From positions 1 to 64,000 of the forward strand of contig JAUNPS010000008.1 in NCBI GenBank assembly GCA_030536575.1: 64,000 bases of DNA, written 5' to 3'. Each line of letters begins with the position of its first letter. Position 1 is the stretch's first letter. The notes beneath the pieces are model-generated. The model was not told where the DNA came from and did not search any database. It saw only the letters and a program-made list of their open reading frames with translations. Positions 44,532 through 53,561 of the stretch are shown here, in pieces. The position numbers were made by a program, and so were the translations under genes. Source of the DNA: Eubacteriales bacterium. GTDB lineage: Bacteria; Bacillota; Clostridia; Lachnospirales; Lachnospiraceae.

Positions 44532-45716
44532 TCAGTGACGGTAGAGGCGGATTTCGAAGCAAGCGCCGCCGGAGGGCAGATTGCGTGCGGTCAGGTTCCC
44601 GCTTTGCAGTTCAAAAATCGCGTGCGCCAGGGCCAGGCCGATGCCGCTTCCATTGCCCGCGGCATCCTTCCCCCGATAAAAACGCTCGAACAGATGGGGA
44701 AGGTCTTCCGGTGCGAAGCCCTTTCCGTCGTCCCAAATCCGCATTTCCGCGTAAAGGGGATTTTCCGAATAATCGCAGTGAACCGTTCCGCCCGGTTCCG
44801 AATGTTCCATGCAGTTTTTCATCAAATTCATCAGCGCTTCCATCATCCATTCCATGTCCCCGCAGACCTGCATGCTGCCCCTGTCCGGAATCTCTACGGA
44901 AATCTGCTCCTTCGCCAGCAGGTCATTCAAATTTTCCGCCGCAAGACACAGCACTGTGTAAAGGTCGACGGGTTCTCGTTCCAGGCGCAGGGTTCCGGCG
45001 TCGATTTTCGAAAGGGTCAGCAGGGATTCCTCCAGGCGGTTCAGCCGCTCCAACTGCCGTTCGATCTGCCCTCCGTAAGGATTCGGCACAGTCTGTTTCA
45101 TGAGCTGTAGGGAAAGGAATGCGGCCGTGATCGGCGTTTTGAGCTGGTGCGCAATATTCGCGAGATTGTCCGCGAAATTTTCCTTTGTCTGCAATGCAGT
45201 CTCCCGCGTCTGGTACAGCGACGTAACCGTCTTGTACAGTTCGTCCTGAAGTCTGGAAAAGGCATCCTCCTTTGTCTGGAGCACCGTTCCAGCCGCGCCC
45301 CTGTTGACCTGCTCCAGATAATTGGTCAGCTCCGCAATGCGTCTCCGGTTCTGCTGCTTCGCATAGCCCATGGAACAGAAAAACCCGCAGGCTGCCACAA
45401 TGGACAAAACTGCGGTTAAAACAAGCGTCTTTGTGGGAATTCCCGCAAAAAAAGCATTGCGTCCATACCCATACTGCGCCAAAAACTGGCTTCCAGATTT
45501 TTCCTGCGCCGAAAGCGCATCGTATGTTTTTACGGCCGCAAGCACTTGTTTTTCGGCTTCCGGATTTTCTTCAACATAAATTTCACAGAATTTCGACACA
45601 TGGGTGAAGGCTGTCTGCTGATAGGCACGCATCCAAAAGATAGAAATACCTGCGAGACTTGCCAAAAATACTATTATAGATACTAAATTCAAAACTTGCT
45701 GTTTCCGGCGCTCCAT
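44532..45716 (-). CDS. Sensor histidine kinase of a BceRSAB-like module
   Basis: A 394-residue kinase with helices at about 10-29 and 96-115 and an outer loop of about 65 residues. The HisKA box is NIAHQLKTPITAA (His about 190) and the HATPase motifs are LMKNCMEH, DDGKGF and GSGIGLALA. The ATG overlaps the regulator stop by one base. Classical BceS kinases have almost no outer loop, so direct ligand sensing is possible here. Confidence 0.92.
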   Translation of the reverse strand: MERRKQQVLNLVSIIVFLASLAGISIFWMRAYQQTAFTHVSKFCEIYVEENPEAEKQVLAAVKTYDALSAQEKSGSQFLAQYGYGRNAFFAGIPTKTLVLTAVLSIVAACGFFCSMGYAKQQNRRRIAELTNYLEQVNRGAAGTVLQTKEDAFSRLQDELYKTVTSLYQTRETALQTKENFADNLANIAHQLKTPITAAFLSLQLMKQTVPNPYGGQIERQLERLNRLEESLLTLSKIDAGTLRLEREPVDLYTVLCLAAENLNDLLAKEQISVEIPDRGSMQVCGDMEWMMEALMNLMKNCMEHSEPGGTVHCDYSENPLYAEMRIWDDGKGFAPEDLPHLFERFYRGKDAAGNGSGIGLALAHAIFELQSGNLTARNLPSGGACFEIRLYRH

Positions 45717-46390
45717 CAGAAATCCTCCTCCATTCGATAGCCAAAGCTTCGGATGGTTTTAAGGCCGGGCGGATTCCCAAGCTTTTCCCGCAGGCGTTTC
45801 ATGGCAACGGTCAGCGTATTGTCATTCACATAATTCCCGTTTCGGTCCCAGACCTGTTCCAGAAGCTGTTTTCGGGTGATTGTCCTTCCTTTGTTTTCCA
45901 TCAGCAGAAGGAATATCTGGTATTCCGGCCAGCTTAAAGCGACTTCCTCCCCTTCGCGAAAAACCGCCATTTTTTCGGTATCCAGCGAGAGGTTCCCGCA
46001 GGAAAGCCAGGTTTCCTGCGTCTGCCCTGCCCGCCGCAGAAGCGCCAGAATCCGGGAATGCAGCACCTCCAATTCAAAGGGCTTCACCACATAGTCGTCC
46101 GCCCCGTCCCGGAAGCCCTGGACGATCTCCGCCGTCTCGCCCCGGACAGTCAGGTAGAGAATGGGAAGGGCATTTCCCCACCGGCGGCGGACCCAGCGGC
46201 ATACGTCGTCGCCGGTTCCGTCCGGCATGTTCCGATCCACCAGGAGGAGATCCGGTCGCTCCTGAAGGAGGGCCTGTTTCGCCCCGGTGATGTTTGGGTA
46301 AAGGCTTACCTCCATCTGGCGCATTTCCAGATAAGTTTTTACGTTTTGGGCGATGGCGGGGTCGTCTTCCAGGTAATCGATGCGGATCAT
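45716..46390 (-). CDS. OmpR family response regulator of a BceRSAB-like module
   Basis: A 224-residue regulator: E8/D9/D10 acid cluster, phospho-acceptor D52 in LLLVDRNMP, K103 in VVKPF, and a winged-helix domain ending in LKTIRSFGYRME. AAGGAGG precedes the ATG at 46390. It heads the four-gene unit reaching 41655. Confidence 0.94.
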   Translation of the reverse strand: MIRIDYLEDDPAIAQNVKTYLEMRQMEVSLYPNITGAKQALLQERPDLLLVDRNMPDGTGDDVCRWVRRRWGNALPILYLTVRGETAEIVQGFRDGADDYVVKPFELEVLHSRILALLRRAGQTQETWLSCGNLSLDTEKMAVFREGEEVALSWPEYQIFLLLMENKGRTITRKQLLEQVWDRNGNYVNDNTLTVAMKRLREKLGNPPGLKTIRSFGYRMEEDF

Positions 46391-46474
46391 AGGCTGCCTC
46401 CTTCGGGTGCTTTTCTTTCTAAAGATTCTTCTATTTTACCGCTCCGCCCGCGCCCGCGCAAGCCTTGACCTTGC

Positions 46475-48874
46475 TTACCGTATAATCACCAGTTCGCCGT
46501 TTTCTTCCATCTCCGCCAGAAGAAAGCCCTCTTCAATCCGATGCGTTTCCCCGGTTCCATATACCTGAAATTCCGCCCAATCGCATTGCCTGCGGAACAT
46601 CTGAAGTTTGAACGCATGCTTCCGCACGGCGCGAATCCGTACAAGCACCGTCCCCTTTTTCAGATTCCAGTCCAAATCCACAAAGCCGTCGAAGTACCGG
46701 AAGTCCCGCACGCGTCCCCGATCCATAAATTCCGGCAGGGCGGGCAGAATCTTCAGGACGCCGGGCGCCGTGTAAAGGAGCATTTCCTGCACCGCATTGA
46801 CATAGCCCATGTTTGCATCGAGCTGCACCGCAGCCGCATACCAGTTCAGCGTTACATTCATTCCCCGCCAGTCGTTGTGCAGGGTAAAGAAATTCGAAAT
46901 GACTGTGGATTTCGTCATATTTTCCAGACACCTGGCCGCCATTTCCGGCTCCTCCAGACGCGCGTACATGCTTGCCGCATAAGCCAGCGACCATCCGGTC
47001 TGGGTATCGATCTTCCGCAGATCCACCGCACGCCGGAACGCTGGAATCTGTTCGGAATTCTGCACCGTACTCACCTCATTGCCCGGAAACAGCGGATATA
47101 TATGGGACAGATGGCGGTGGTCGTACCGCTCATCGAACCGTTCGTCCTGCCACTCCCGGATACCGCCGTCCCTGCTCACCTTATATTCCGGAATCGCCCG
47201 GATGATCTTTTTCCAGCCCTCAATTTTTTCCGGATAGAGCTGTTCTTCCTCCGAAATTTCAATCAAATGGGCGAAAAACTCTTTTAGGATTGCCAGATCC
47301 ATCGTGGAGTTGACCGTGGTCGGCATGGGGTGCGGCATCGGGTTGGCCGGGTCGATTTCCGGCGGCATAAAATTGCCCGGCGTGTTTTCCGGTGAAACGC
47401 TGGGGTAGAATTTCAGCATCCCATTGGCGTCATATGTCACGAAATCCTCGTAGAACTTCGCTGTTTCCTCCATAAACGGGAGGATCTCTTCTTTCAGGAA
47501 TTTCCGATCTTTCGTGTAGCGGTAGTAGTCGTAGTAGTGTTTACAGAGCCAGCCCGCCGCGCTGACCCAGTTCATGATAACCGGAACGACCTGATTCGGG
47601 TAGGCCATCCCCGGCGTGGTTCCTGCCGTCACAAAAATGCCGTCCATACCGAACAGTTTTTTCGCGCTTTCCCGGAAAATATCCATGCGGTCGTTGAAAT
47701 AGCGGAAAAAGGCCTTGTTGTAGTCCAGAAGATTTCCTACATAGCTCTGCCAGTAGATCATCTGGATGTTGATATTCGCCATATTGTGGCACCAGAGCAG
47801 ACCGTAGGCGCTTCCCCAAAGCCCGTACATGGGAAATGGATTCGTCTTTTCGTCTGTTCCGCTGATGAACAGGTATCTTCCGAAACGCCACAGTTTTTCA
47901 TATAATTCCTTGTTTCGCACGCCCTGGAATGCCTGGTAAAGCAGCTCTTCATTGCTGTGGAAACCTTCATAATCCAGTTCGAACGATGCGCTGTTGAAAA
48001 ATTTTTCATGGACGTTTTTATGACATTGCAGATAATTTTCGTAAGAATCTGCCAGCGCGCGCAGCTCCGTTTCCAGAGTGCGGATGGTTTCCGGTACTTC
48101 GCTTTCCGCCTTTTTCACAAACACTTTTCCATATAAGAGCACTTCCCGGCATCCGGTGAGCCGCACGCCGCGCGGAGCGTCCTCCGCTTTTCCGCCTGGG
48201 AACCGGAACTGTACGACACAGCCGTACCAGGTGCCGTCGTCGTTTCGCGCATAGTAAACCAGGCAGTCGTCGTCCCGGCGTTTCTGCGCAGATTCCAGGA
48301 TATGACTGCACAATGGTTCCGGAACATCACCTTTTTCGTCCCGGTGCATGTCCAGATCCACGGTCACGTCCAGCGTTTCCCCGTCGGAAACGATCCGTTT
48401 CGCGATCATCTGCTCCGGCCGCGATACAAACGCCGTTGATGCGTACTGGGTTCCCTGATCTTTCCATTTCTGCCCGACTTCCCCGCTGTCCATCTGCATC
48501 CAGCGCAGGTAATCGGAAAAGCCTTTGCCGCCTGCATATTCGATTTTGATGTTCGCCAGTGGAAGACAGCTTTCCAGTTCGCCTTCATAGCCCCGCTCTT
48601 TCAAGGCATTTACGACTGTCCAGCTCGCTTCCTGGAAGTTTTCTTCGTCCATTTTTCTGCGCAGTTCCTGAAAGGCGTCGCTGACGTCCGGCAGTTCCGT
48701 GCATTTTTTGCCGTGCCAGAGGTCGTGGTGGTTGATGACCATGGTTTCTTTTTTGGAACCGCCGTAAATGTTGATGCCAATGGCGCCGTTGCCGCTGACG
48801 AGGCCTTCCCGCCACAGGTCATGCCACCAAGAGGATGGATAGCGCATATAGAGGGTATTTCTTGTTATTTGCAT
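46475..48874 (-). CDS. Glycoside hydrolase family 95 (alpha-L-fucosidase-type)
   Basis: A 799-residue enzyme related to GH95 alpha-1,2-L-fucosidases and L-galactosidases. The N-terminal beta domain opens with PSSWWHDLWREGLVSGNGAIG. The (alpha/alpha)6 barrel contains WNMANIN-type sequence near 370 and the conserved HRHLSHIYPLFPGNE (about 590). There is no signal peptide, so it acts inside the cell on imported oligosaccharides. GAGGAGG precedes the ATG at 48874; the extra 11 upstream codons are rejected. The divergent neighbour is an AraC-type regulator, its probable controller. Exact sugar specificity is not readable. Confidence 0.88.
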   Translation of the reverse strand: MQITRNTLYMRYPSSWWHDLWREGLVSGNGAIGINIYGGSKKETMVINHHDLWHGKKCTELPDVSDAFQELRRKMDEENFQEASWTVVNALKERGYEGELESCLPLANIKIEYAGGKGFSDYLRWMQMDSGEVGQKWKDQGTQYASTAFVSRPEQMIAKRIVSDGETLDVTVDLDMHRDEKGDVPEPLCSHILESAQKRRDDDCLVYYARNDDGTWYGCVVQFRFPGGKAEDAPRGVRLTGCREVLLYGKVFVKKAESEVPETIRTLETELRALADSYENYLQCHKNVHEKFFNSASFELDYEGFHSNEELLYQAFQGVRNKELYEKLWRFGRYLFISGTDEKTNPFPMYGLWGSAYGLLWCHNMANINIQMIYWQSYVGNLLDYNKAFFRYFNDRMDIFRESAKKLFGMDGIFVTAGTTPGMAYPNQVVPVIMNWVSAAGWLCKHYYDYYRYTKDRKFLKEEILPFMEETAKFYEDFVTYDANGMLKFYPSVSPENTPGNFMPPEIDPANPMPHPMPTTVNSTMDLAILKEFFAHLIEISEEEQLYPEKIEGWKKIIRAIPEYKVSRDGGIREWQDERFDERYDHRHLSHIYPLFPGNEVSTVQNSEQIPAFRRAVDLRKIDTQTGWSLAYAASMYARLEEPEMAARCLENMTKSTVISNFFTLHNDWRGMNVTLNWYAAAVQLDANMGYVNAVQEMLLYTAPGVLKILPALPEFMDRGRVRDFRYFDGFVDLDWNLKKGTVLVRIRAVRKHAFKLQMFRRQCDWAEFQVYGTGETHRIEEGFLLAEMEENGELVIIR

Positions 48875-48978
48875 GGTTTTATTCCTCCTCGTGCTCTTTT
48901 TTTTCATTGTAACGGATGGTTCTGTTTTTTGAAATGGATGGATTTTTGCAATTTACTGGATTATTTTTCATTTCATGC

Positions 48979-48984
48979 TATAAT
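48979..48984 (+). promoter_or_regulatory. -10 box of the orphan AraC-type regulator
   Basis: A perfect TATAAT lies 37 bases before the start codon in a T-rich tract. There is no acceptable -35 hexamer at 16-18 bases, which fits an activator-dependent promoter. Confidence 0.45.
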
Positions 48985-49020
48985 TTTTTTATTCATTAGA
49001 AAGGTGCTTGGAGGGGTTTT

Positions 49021-50526
49021 ATGATTCAGACAATGATTGTCGATTCTGACGCGCATATGCGGGGATACCTGGAACAAATTATTCCGGCTTTGTGCCCGCA
49101 GTTTGAAGTGAAGGATTCCGCGGATAATGGCCTGGCTGCCTGGCAGAAGATTCAGGAATGCGCACCGTCCGTAGTATTTCTGGATACGGAGCTGCCTGGC
49201 ATGGACGGGCTGACTCTGCTGCGCCTTTGTTCCGGCCTTTCCAATCCGCCGGTTTGTGTACTGGTCAGTGCGCGGGCTGATTTTTCCGCGGCACAGCAGG
49301 CCGTGCAGTACCATGCGTTTCAGTATATTTTAAAACCGATTCATCCGGATATTCTGAAGGATACGCTGGAGCGGCTGGCGGCGCAAATGTCCGTCTCCAA
49401 GAAGCTCATTCAGCAGAATTATTTTACGCATCTTCTTCATAACACCGCTCCGAAAGACAGTGAGGAAGATATTCGTTCCGCTTTTGAAAATATCGGCTGT
49501 TTTTATACTTATTATGTCTGTATCGGCTCCTACTGTACTGCCCGGGACAGCCAGTTTGACTACTTCGGGGATTTCTGGAAAAAGACGAATTTCGACGAAA
49601 TTGTACCGACGTTCGCCGCCGCTCCCGATACGCTCTGGCTTCTGCATGAAAAAAATATTTGCTTTTTCGTCTATGCCACCCAGAAGAAGGATCCCCAAAA
49701 GCAGGAAATCCTCTGCGAAAAAATCATGAATTTTCTGGCGCAGTTCGATTGCCCGAAAACCTTTGTCTATAATTCCTGTACCGAAAAAAAGGAGGAGCTT
49801 CGCAGTCAGTTTCTGGAGCTGGATTCGTATGGGAAGAATTTTTCGATTTTCGGGGATTCTATTTCGTTGAATCTGGCTGATAACACGGAGGTAAATGATG
49901 CGGACTTGATTTCATTCGCCGGATGGCAGATGCTTTCTGATTTGATTATTGAGCGGAAGTTTGACCTGTTTCAGAAGCAGACCGCAGAGATTTTGCAGGA
50001 ATGTGAGAAAAAGCGCTGTTCTCAGCGGAAGCTGAATGGGATTACGAAGCGTATCTGTGAAATTGCAAACAATAATTACCTGCCCTATGCTGTCATGGAT
50101 CAGATCGATGAGCTGATTTCGAACACGACTGCCTATGCCGATGTTTCCACGGGGCTGCACGATATCCTAGCCAATATTTTCCATCATTTCCCGGAGAATT
50201 CTTATGACCGGAAGGTTTCGGCGATCAAGGATTTTATTGATAATCACTATACGGAGCCGCTTTCTTTGGCGGCGCTGTCGGAGCGGTTTTCGTTCAGTAT
50301 CTCTTATTTGAGTACATTGTTTAAGAAGCATTATAAGGTGTCGCCCAGTGATTATATTACGGGGCTGCGGATGAGCAGGGCGAAGATCTTGCTGGAGGGG
50401 GATGGGAAGAGTATTCGGGAAGTGGCGGAGGCCGTGGGGTATTATGATCCGTACTATTTCAGCAGGCTGTTTAAGATGGAGACGGGGGTAACGCCGTCGC
50501 AGTATCGGCAGGAGCAAAGGAAGTGA
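49021..50526 (+). CDS. AraC-type response regulator without adjacent kinase
   Basis: A 501-residue YesN-like regulator. The receiver has D8 and D10 (spaced DSD rather than adjacent acids), phospho-acceptor D55 in VVFLDTELPG and K105 in ILKPI. A long middle region of about 280 residues follows, then a C-terminal AraC domain with YLSTLFKKHY and YYFSRLFKMETG. GGAGGG precedes the ATG at 49021. It is divergent from the GH95 gene, and no kinase gene adjoins it, so it must rely on a distant kinase or a phosphorylation-independent cue. Confidence 0.92.
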   Translation: MIQTMIVDSDAHMRGYLEQIIPALCPQFEVKDSADNGLAAWQKIQECAPSVVFLDTELPGMDGLTLLRLCSGLSNPPVCVLVSARADFSAAQQAVQYHAFQYILKPIHPDILKDTLERLAAQMSVSKKLIQQNYFTHLLHNTAPKDSEEDIRSAFENIGCFYTYYVCIGSYCTARDSQFDYFGDFWKKTNFDEIVPTFAAAPDTLWLLHEKNICFFVYATQKKDPQKQEILCEKIMNFLAQFDCPKTFVYNSCTEKKEELRSQFLELDSYGKNFSIFGDSISLNLADNTEVNDADLISFAGWQMLSDLIIERKFDLFQKQTAEILQECEKKRCSQRKLNGITKRICEIANNNYLPYAVMDQIDELISNTTAYADVSTGLHDILANIFHHFPENSYDRKVSAIKDFIDNHYTEPLSLAALSERFSFSISYLSTLFKKHYKVSPSDYITGLRMSRAKILLEGDGKSIREVAEAVGYYDPYYFSRLFKMETGVTPSQYRQEQRK

Positions 50527-50527
50527 G

Positions 50528-50544
50528 GGGGGAGCGGATCCCCC
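50528..50544. terminator. Hairpin between convergent genes
   Basis: A perfect 6-bp GC-rich stem (50528-50533 with 50539-50544) with a 5-base loop fills the gap between the regulator (+) and flavodoxin (-) stops. There is no T-run. Confidence 0.5.
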
Positions 50545-50550
50545 ATCACC

Positions 50551-51030
50551 CTAAATTCCGAATTCTTCCGCCCAGGCTTTCAGCTCGGCCTCGCCTGCAT
50601 TCGCGGCGAACCGCTTCCCCTCTTTCAGCACCGCGCCCGGGCAGGACGGCGCCAGCTCCTGATTCGTGTTCCCCATCCCGCTGCTGCCGGACGTAGCCAC
50701 CGGAATGATCGTCTTTCCGGACAGATCATACTGTTCCAGGAATGTATTCATAATGGTCGGGAACACATACCACCAGATCGGCGCAGCCGCAAAGATCACG
50801 TCATACTGCTCCATGTTCTCCACGCGGTTTGCGACCGCAGGGCGGATGGATTTATTCGTCATCTCGATGGTGCTGCGGCTGTTTTTGTCGGTCCAGTCAA
50901 GGTCGGCTTTGGTGTAGGGAACTTCGGGCTGGATTTCGTGCAGGTCTGCGCCGATGGCGGAGGCCAGGCGCTGGGCCAGGCGAGCGGTTACGCCGCTGGC
51001 GCTGAAATATGCTACTAATACTTTGCTCAT
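50551..51030 (-). CDS. Flavodoxin family protein
   Basis: A 159-residue FMN-binding electron carrier of the Flavodoxin_4 type. The phosphate loop is AYFSASGVTARLA (about 7-19), and APIWWYVFP and TSGSSGMGNT form the flavin-contact loops. The ATG at 51030 has GAGGTGG upstream; a GTG three codons earlier is less well placed. It follows the transglutaminase-like gene by 27 bases, so the two are probably co-transcribed although no functional link is obvious. Confidence 0.9.
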   Translation of the reverse strand: MSKVLVAYFSASGVTARLAQRLASAIGADLHEIQPEVPYTKADLDWTDKNSRSTIEMTNKSIRPAVANRVENMEQYDVIFAAAPIWWYVFPTIMNTFLEQYDLSGKTIIPVATSGSSGMGNTNQELAPSCPGAVLKEGKRFAANAGEAELKAWAEEFGI

Positions 51031-51057
51031 AGGTGCCACCTCAGTGACAGCCCACCC

Positions 51058-52065
51058 TCACGCAATCTGAATCTTCAAAATCGGATGCAGAATATAAGTC
51101 CCATACCGCACCCCATAATTCCCCTCAAAACTCTTCGCCTCCGCAAACAACGGGTCATACACCAGCCCCTGGATCTCCGCCCAGCTATGCCCCGCTCCCC
51201 CGGTCCCATCCGAGTCCACGCAAACATAAACCTCCGTATACCCCAGCGCCTTCGCCAAATACGCAAACGCCGCCGCATCCGACTGGCAGTTCCCCCTGCC
51301 CTTCACAAAATGGTCATTCGCATAAACCGCCGGCCACCCGTCGAAATTACTGAACGTCCGAATCGTCGCATAAGGCTTCTTCATCACCCAGTCGAAACAC
51401 GCCCGCAGCTTCTGCGCCTCGGTCATCCCGTCGTTCGTAATCTGAGCCACAATGGCCCGCGCATGCACTTCCGCTTCGAATCGGGCGGTATCCGCGGTAC
51501 TCAGGGCTTTTCCTTTCGAATCATGGCCGGTGGCCTGCCCGTTTTCGATGGTCAGGCTTTTGACAATCTGGCCCTTGCTGTTGACGTAGTAGGTCGTATT
51601 CCCTTTGGTTTGGTAGCCGGTCAGCAAATAGCCGCTGTCACTGAAGAAATAATACTTCGAGCCGATCTTCTGGACGCCTTTGCGCATGACGCCGTTTGTG
51701 CCGAAGTAGGCACGGCCGCCTTTAAAATTGCCCCAACCGGTCTTTCGCACGCCATTCCACTTCATATAGTAGGTTTTGCCGTTTACGGTGACAAAGCATT
51801 TCTTCAGGACGACGCCCTTTTTGTTCGTCCGGTAGACGTTTCCGTTCTTCCGAATCCAGGCGTTGCCCACGCGGCGGCCCTTTTTGTCAAAATAATAGGT
51901 CTTCCCGTCAATGCGGACAAAGCCCTTCACCGCCTTTCCCTTCTTATAATAATAGACGTTTCCCGCCGTCCTCTTCCAGCCGTCTTTCACCGCTGCCGAC
52001 GCGGGCATGCTGCAGGCCAGGCACAGAAACGCCACCGCCAGCAGCAGATTTCTCTTCCGTTTCAT
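51058..52065 (-). CDS. Secreted transglutaminase-like protein with cell-wall-binding type repeats
   Basis: A 335-residue exported protein. The signal peptide ends near PASA-AV. Residues about 28-185 are eight or so aromatic- and Gly-rich repeats of the choline/glucan-binding type (for example GFVRIDGKTYYFDKKGRRV), which anchor proteins to wall polymers. The C-terminal transglutaminase-like domain has the triad Cys (GRGNCQSDA, about 259), His (GAGHSW, about 292) and Asp (VYDPLF, about 302). It may crosslink or cut peptides at the surface. GGAGGATGG precedes the ATG at 52065. Confidence 0.88.
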   Translation of the reverse strand: MKRKRNLLLAVAFLCLACSMPASAAVKDGWKRTAGNVYYYKKGKAVKGFVRIDGKTYYFDKKGRRVGNAWIRKNGNVYRTNKKGVVLKKCFVTVNGKTYYMKWNGVRKTGWGNFKGGRAYFGTNGVMRKGVQKIGSKYYFFSDSGYLLTGYQTKGNTTYYVNSKGQIVKSLTIENGQATGHDSKGKALSTADTARFEAEVHARAIVAQITNDGMTEAQKLRACFDWVMKKPYATIRTFSNFDGWPAVYANDHFVKGRGNCQSDAAAFAYLAKALGYTEVYVCVDSDGTGGAGHSWAEIQGLVYDPLFAEAKSFEGNYGVRYGTYILHPILKIQIA

Positions 52066-52102
52066 AAACCATCCTCCCTCTTTTTCTGATCGGTTTTCTT
52101 CC

Positions 52103-52131
52103 ATTATAGATTTTTCTCCATACCGTGTCAA
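52103..52131 (-). promoter_or_regulatory. Consensus promoter of the transglutaminase-flavodoxin pair
   Basis: On the minus strand a perfect TTGACA (52131-52126), 17-base spacer and perfect TATAAT (52108-52103) sit about 38 bases before the start. It is the only promoter in the window that matches both hexamers exactly. Confidence 0.85.
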
Positions 52132-52238
52132 CGTCTCCGCCGCCCTGTCCTAGCAAAAAATTGCGCTTTTCCAAAACAGCCGCAAAAATGTCCAGTTTCT
52201 TTTTCCGTCCGAATCCGGCAAAACGCAAAAATTCCCAG

Positions 52239-52295
52239 ATAGAAAGAAATGGTTTCTATTTTATGGAATTTGTACACATGATAAAATCGTATCAT
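52239..52295 (+). promoter_or_regulatory. Promoter region of the sugar transporter operon with two dyads
   Basis: An extended -10 (TGATAAAAT, TAAAAT at 52282-52287) lies 60 bases before the chvE-like start without a good -35. A 7-bp inverted repeat (52239-52245 with 52253-52259) is upstream, in activator position. A second dyad, ATGATA/TATCAT (52278-52283 with 52290-52295), covers the -10 box. The layout suits activation by the AraC-type regulator encoded downstream, possibly with a repressor at the -10. Confidence 0.5.
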
Positions 52296-52347
52296 CAAAA
52301 AGGTAAACAACCTGAACAAAAAAACATTTGATTCGTGGGAGGTAAAC

Positions 52348-53472
52348 ATGAAGAAAAAAACTGTAGCAATCTTATTAACCGCTATGATGGCAATGAGCGC
52401 AATGGCAATCCCGGCATCCGCAGAAGAAGGAACCAAGAAAATCGGTATCGCAATGCCGACCCAGTCCCTGGAACGCTGGAACCGTGACGGCGCATACCTG
52501 GACGAGCAGTTCAAAGCCGCAGGCTATGACACCGAACTGGTTTACTCGGACAACCAGATCGACCGCCAGGTAAACGACATCCAGAACATGATCGCCGACG
52601 ACGTAGACCTTCTGGTTATCGCCGCCATCGACGGCGAAGCGCTGAACACCGTACTGGAAGAAGCCGCTGAGAAAGAAATCCCGGTTATTTCCTATGACCG
52701 TCTGATCAAATCCGATGCCGTTGCTTACTATGTATCTTTCGATAACTACACCGTAGGTACGCTGCAGGGCCAGTACGTGGTTGACACGCTGGATCTGGAC
52801 AACGCAGGCGACGCGACCTACAACATCGAGTTCACCGCAGGCGACCCGGCCGACAACAATGCAGGCTACTTCTTCAACGGCGCTTACGACGTCCTCAGCC
52901 CGTACATTGAATCCGGCGTCCTGAACGTGGTTTCCGGCCAGACCGATTTCGACTCCGTAGCAACCCCGTCCTGGGATACCCAGACCGCCCTGGAAAGAAT
53001 GCAGAACATTCTGGCTTCCTACTATGCGGACGGCACCCAGCTTGACGTAGCCCTTTGCTCCAACGACTCCACCGCTCTTGGCGTTTCCCAGGCAATCGAG
53101 TCCGACTACGCAGGCGACAACACCGTTCTGATCACCGGCCAGGACGGCGACGAAGCAAACCTTGCAAACATCGTTGACGGAAAACAGTCCATGACCGTTT
53201 ACAAAGCCGTTGCAAACGAAGCAGTCGTAACGCTTGACCTTGCGGAAGCAATGTTAAACGGCGAGACCGTAGACGGCTCCCTGATCGAAGCATCCGCGTG
53301 GGATTTCGACTGCGCATACGACACCGAGTCCTATGAAACCTCCGAAGGCAACAAGTGCCCGTCCTTCCTGTTAGTACCGACAGTTGTTACCACGGAAAAC
53401 CTGCAGGAAGCGCTGGTTGATCCGGGCTACTACACCATGGACGACGACGGCTATCTGCATCCGGCGGAATAA
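52348..53472 (+). CDS. chvE: Monosaccharide-binding protein, ChvE/XylF-like, non-lipidated
   Basis: A 374-residue periplasmic-binding-protein family 4 receptor for the following GguAB-type transporter; ChvE relatives bind xylose, glucose, galactose and arabinose. The signal peptide ends IPASA-EE with no lipobox Cys, and the mature protein starts near EEGTKKIGIAMPTQSLERW. GGGAGG lies just before the ATG. Its codons are strongly biased to C-ending types, which suggests high expression. A hairpin follows before the ATPase gene. Confidence 0.9.
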   Translation: MKKKTVAILLTAMMAMSAMAIPASAEEGTKKIGIAMPTQSLERWNRDGAYLDEQFKAAGYDTELVYSDNQIDRQVNDIQNMIADDVDLLVIAAIDGEALNTVLEEAAEKEIPVISYDRLIKSDAVAYYVSFDNYTVGTLQGQYVVDTLDLDNAGDATYNIEFTAGDPADNNAGYFFNGAYDVLSPYIESGVLNVVSGQTDFDSVATPSWDTQTALERMQNILASYYADGTQLDVALCSNDSTALGVSQAIESDYAGDNTVLITGQDGDEANLANIVDGKQSMTVYKAVANEAVVTLDLAEAMLNGETVDGSLIEASAWDFDCAYDTESYETSEGNKCPSFLLVPTVVTTENLQEALVDPGYYTMDDDGYLHPAE

Positions 53473-53507
53473 GAAGCATTCGCCTGATTTACGAAAAGAA
53501 ACGAAAT

Positions 53508-53536
53508 GGGCGGGGTCATGCCCCGTCCGTTTTCTT
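53508..53536 (+). terminator. Intercistronic hairpin after the chvE-like gene
   Basis: An 8-bp stem with one G-T pair (53508-53515 with 53521-53528), 5-base loop, then GTTTTCTT. It looks like a partial terminator or 3'-end stabiliser that would make the binding protein more abundant than the ATPase and permease. Confidence 0.7.
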
Positions 53537-53561
53537 ATGAAAGAGAAAGGAGGATACCATC

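Noticed and set aside
46391-46474. Promoter TTGCGC-17-TAAAAT before the BceR-like regulator
   Set aside because: The spacing fits, but the -35 is poor and the spacer is almost all G and C, so it is not called.
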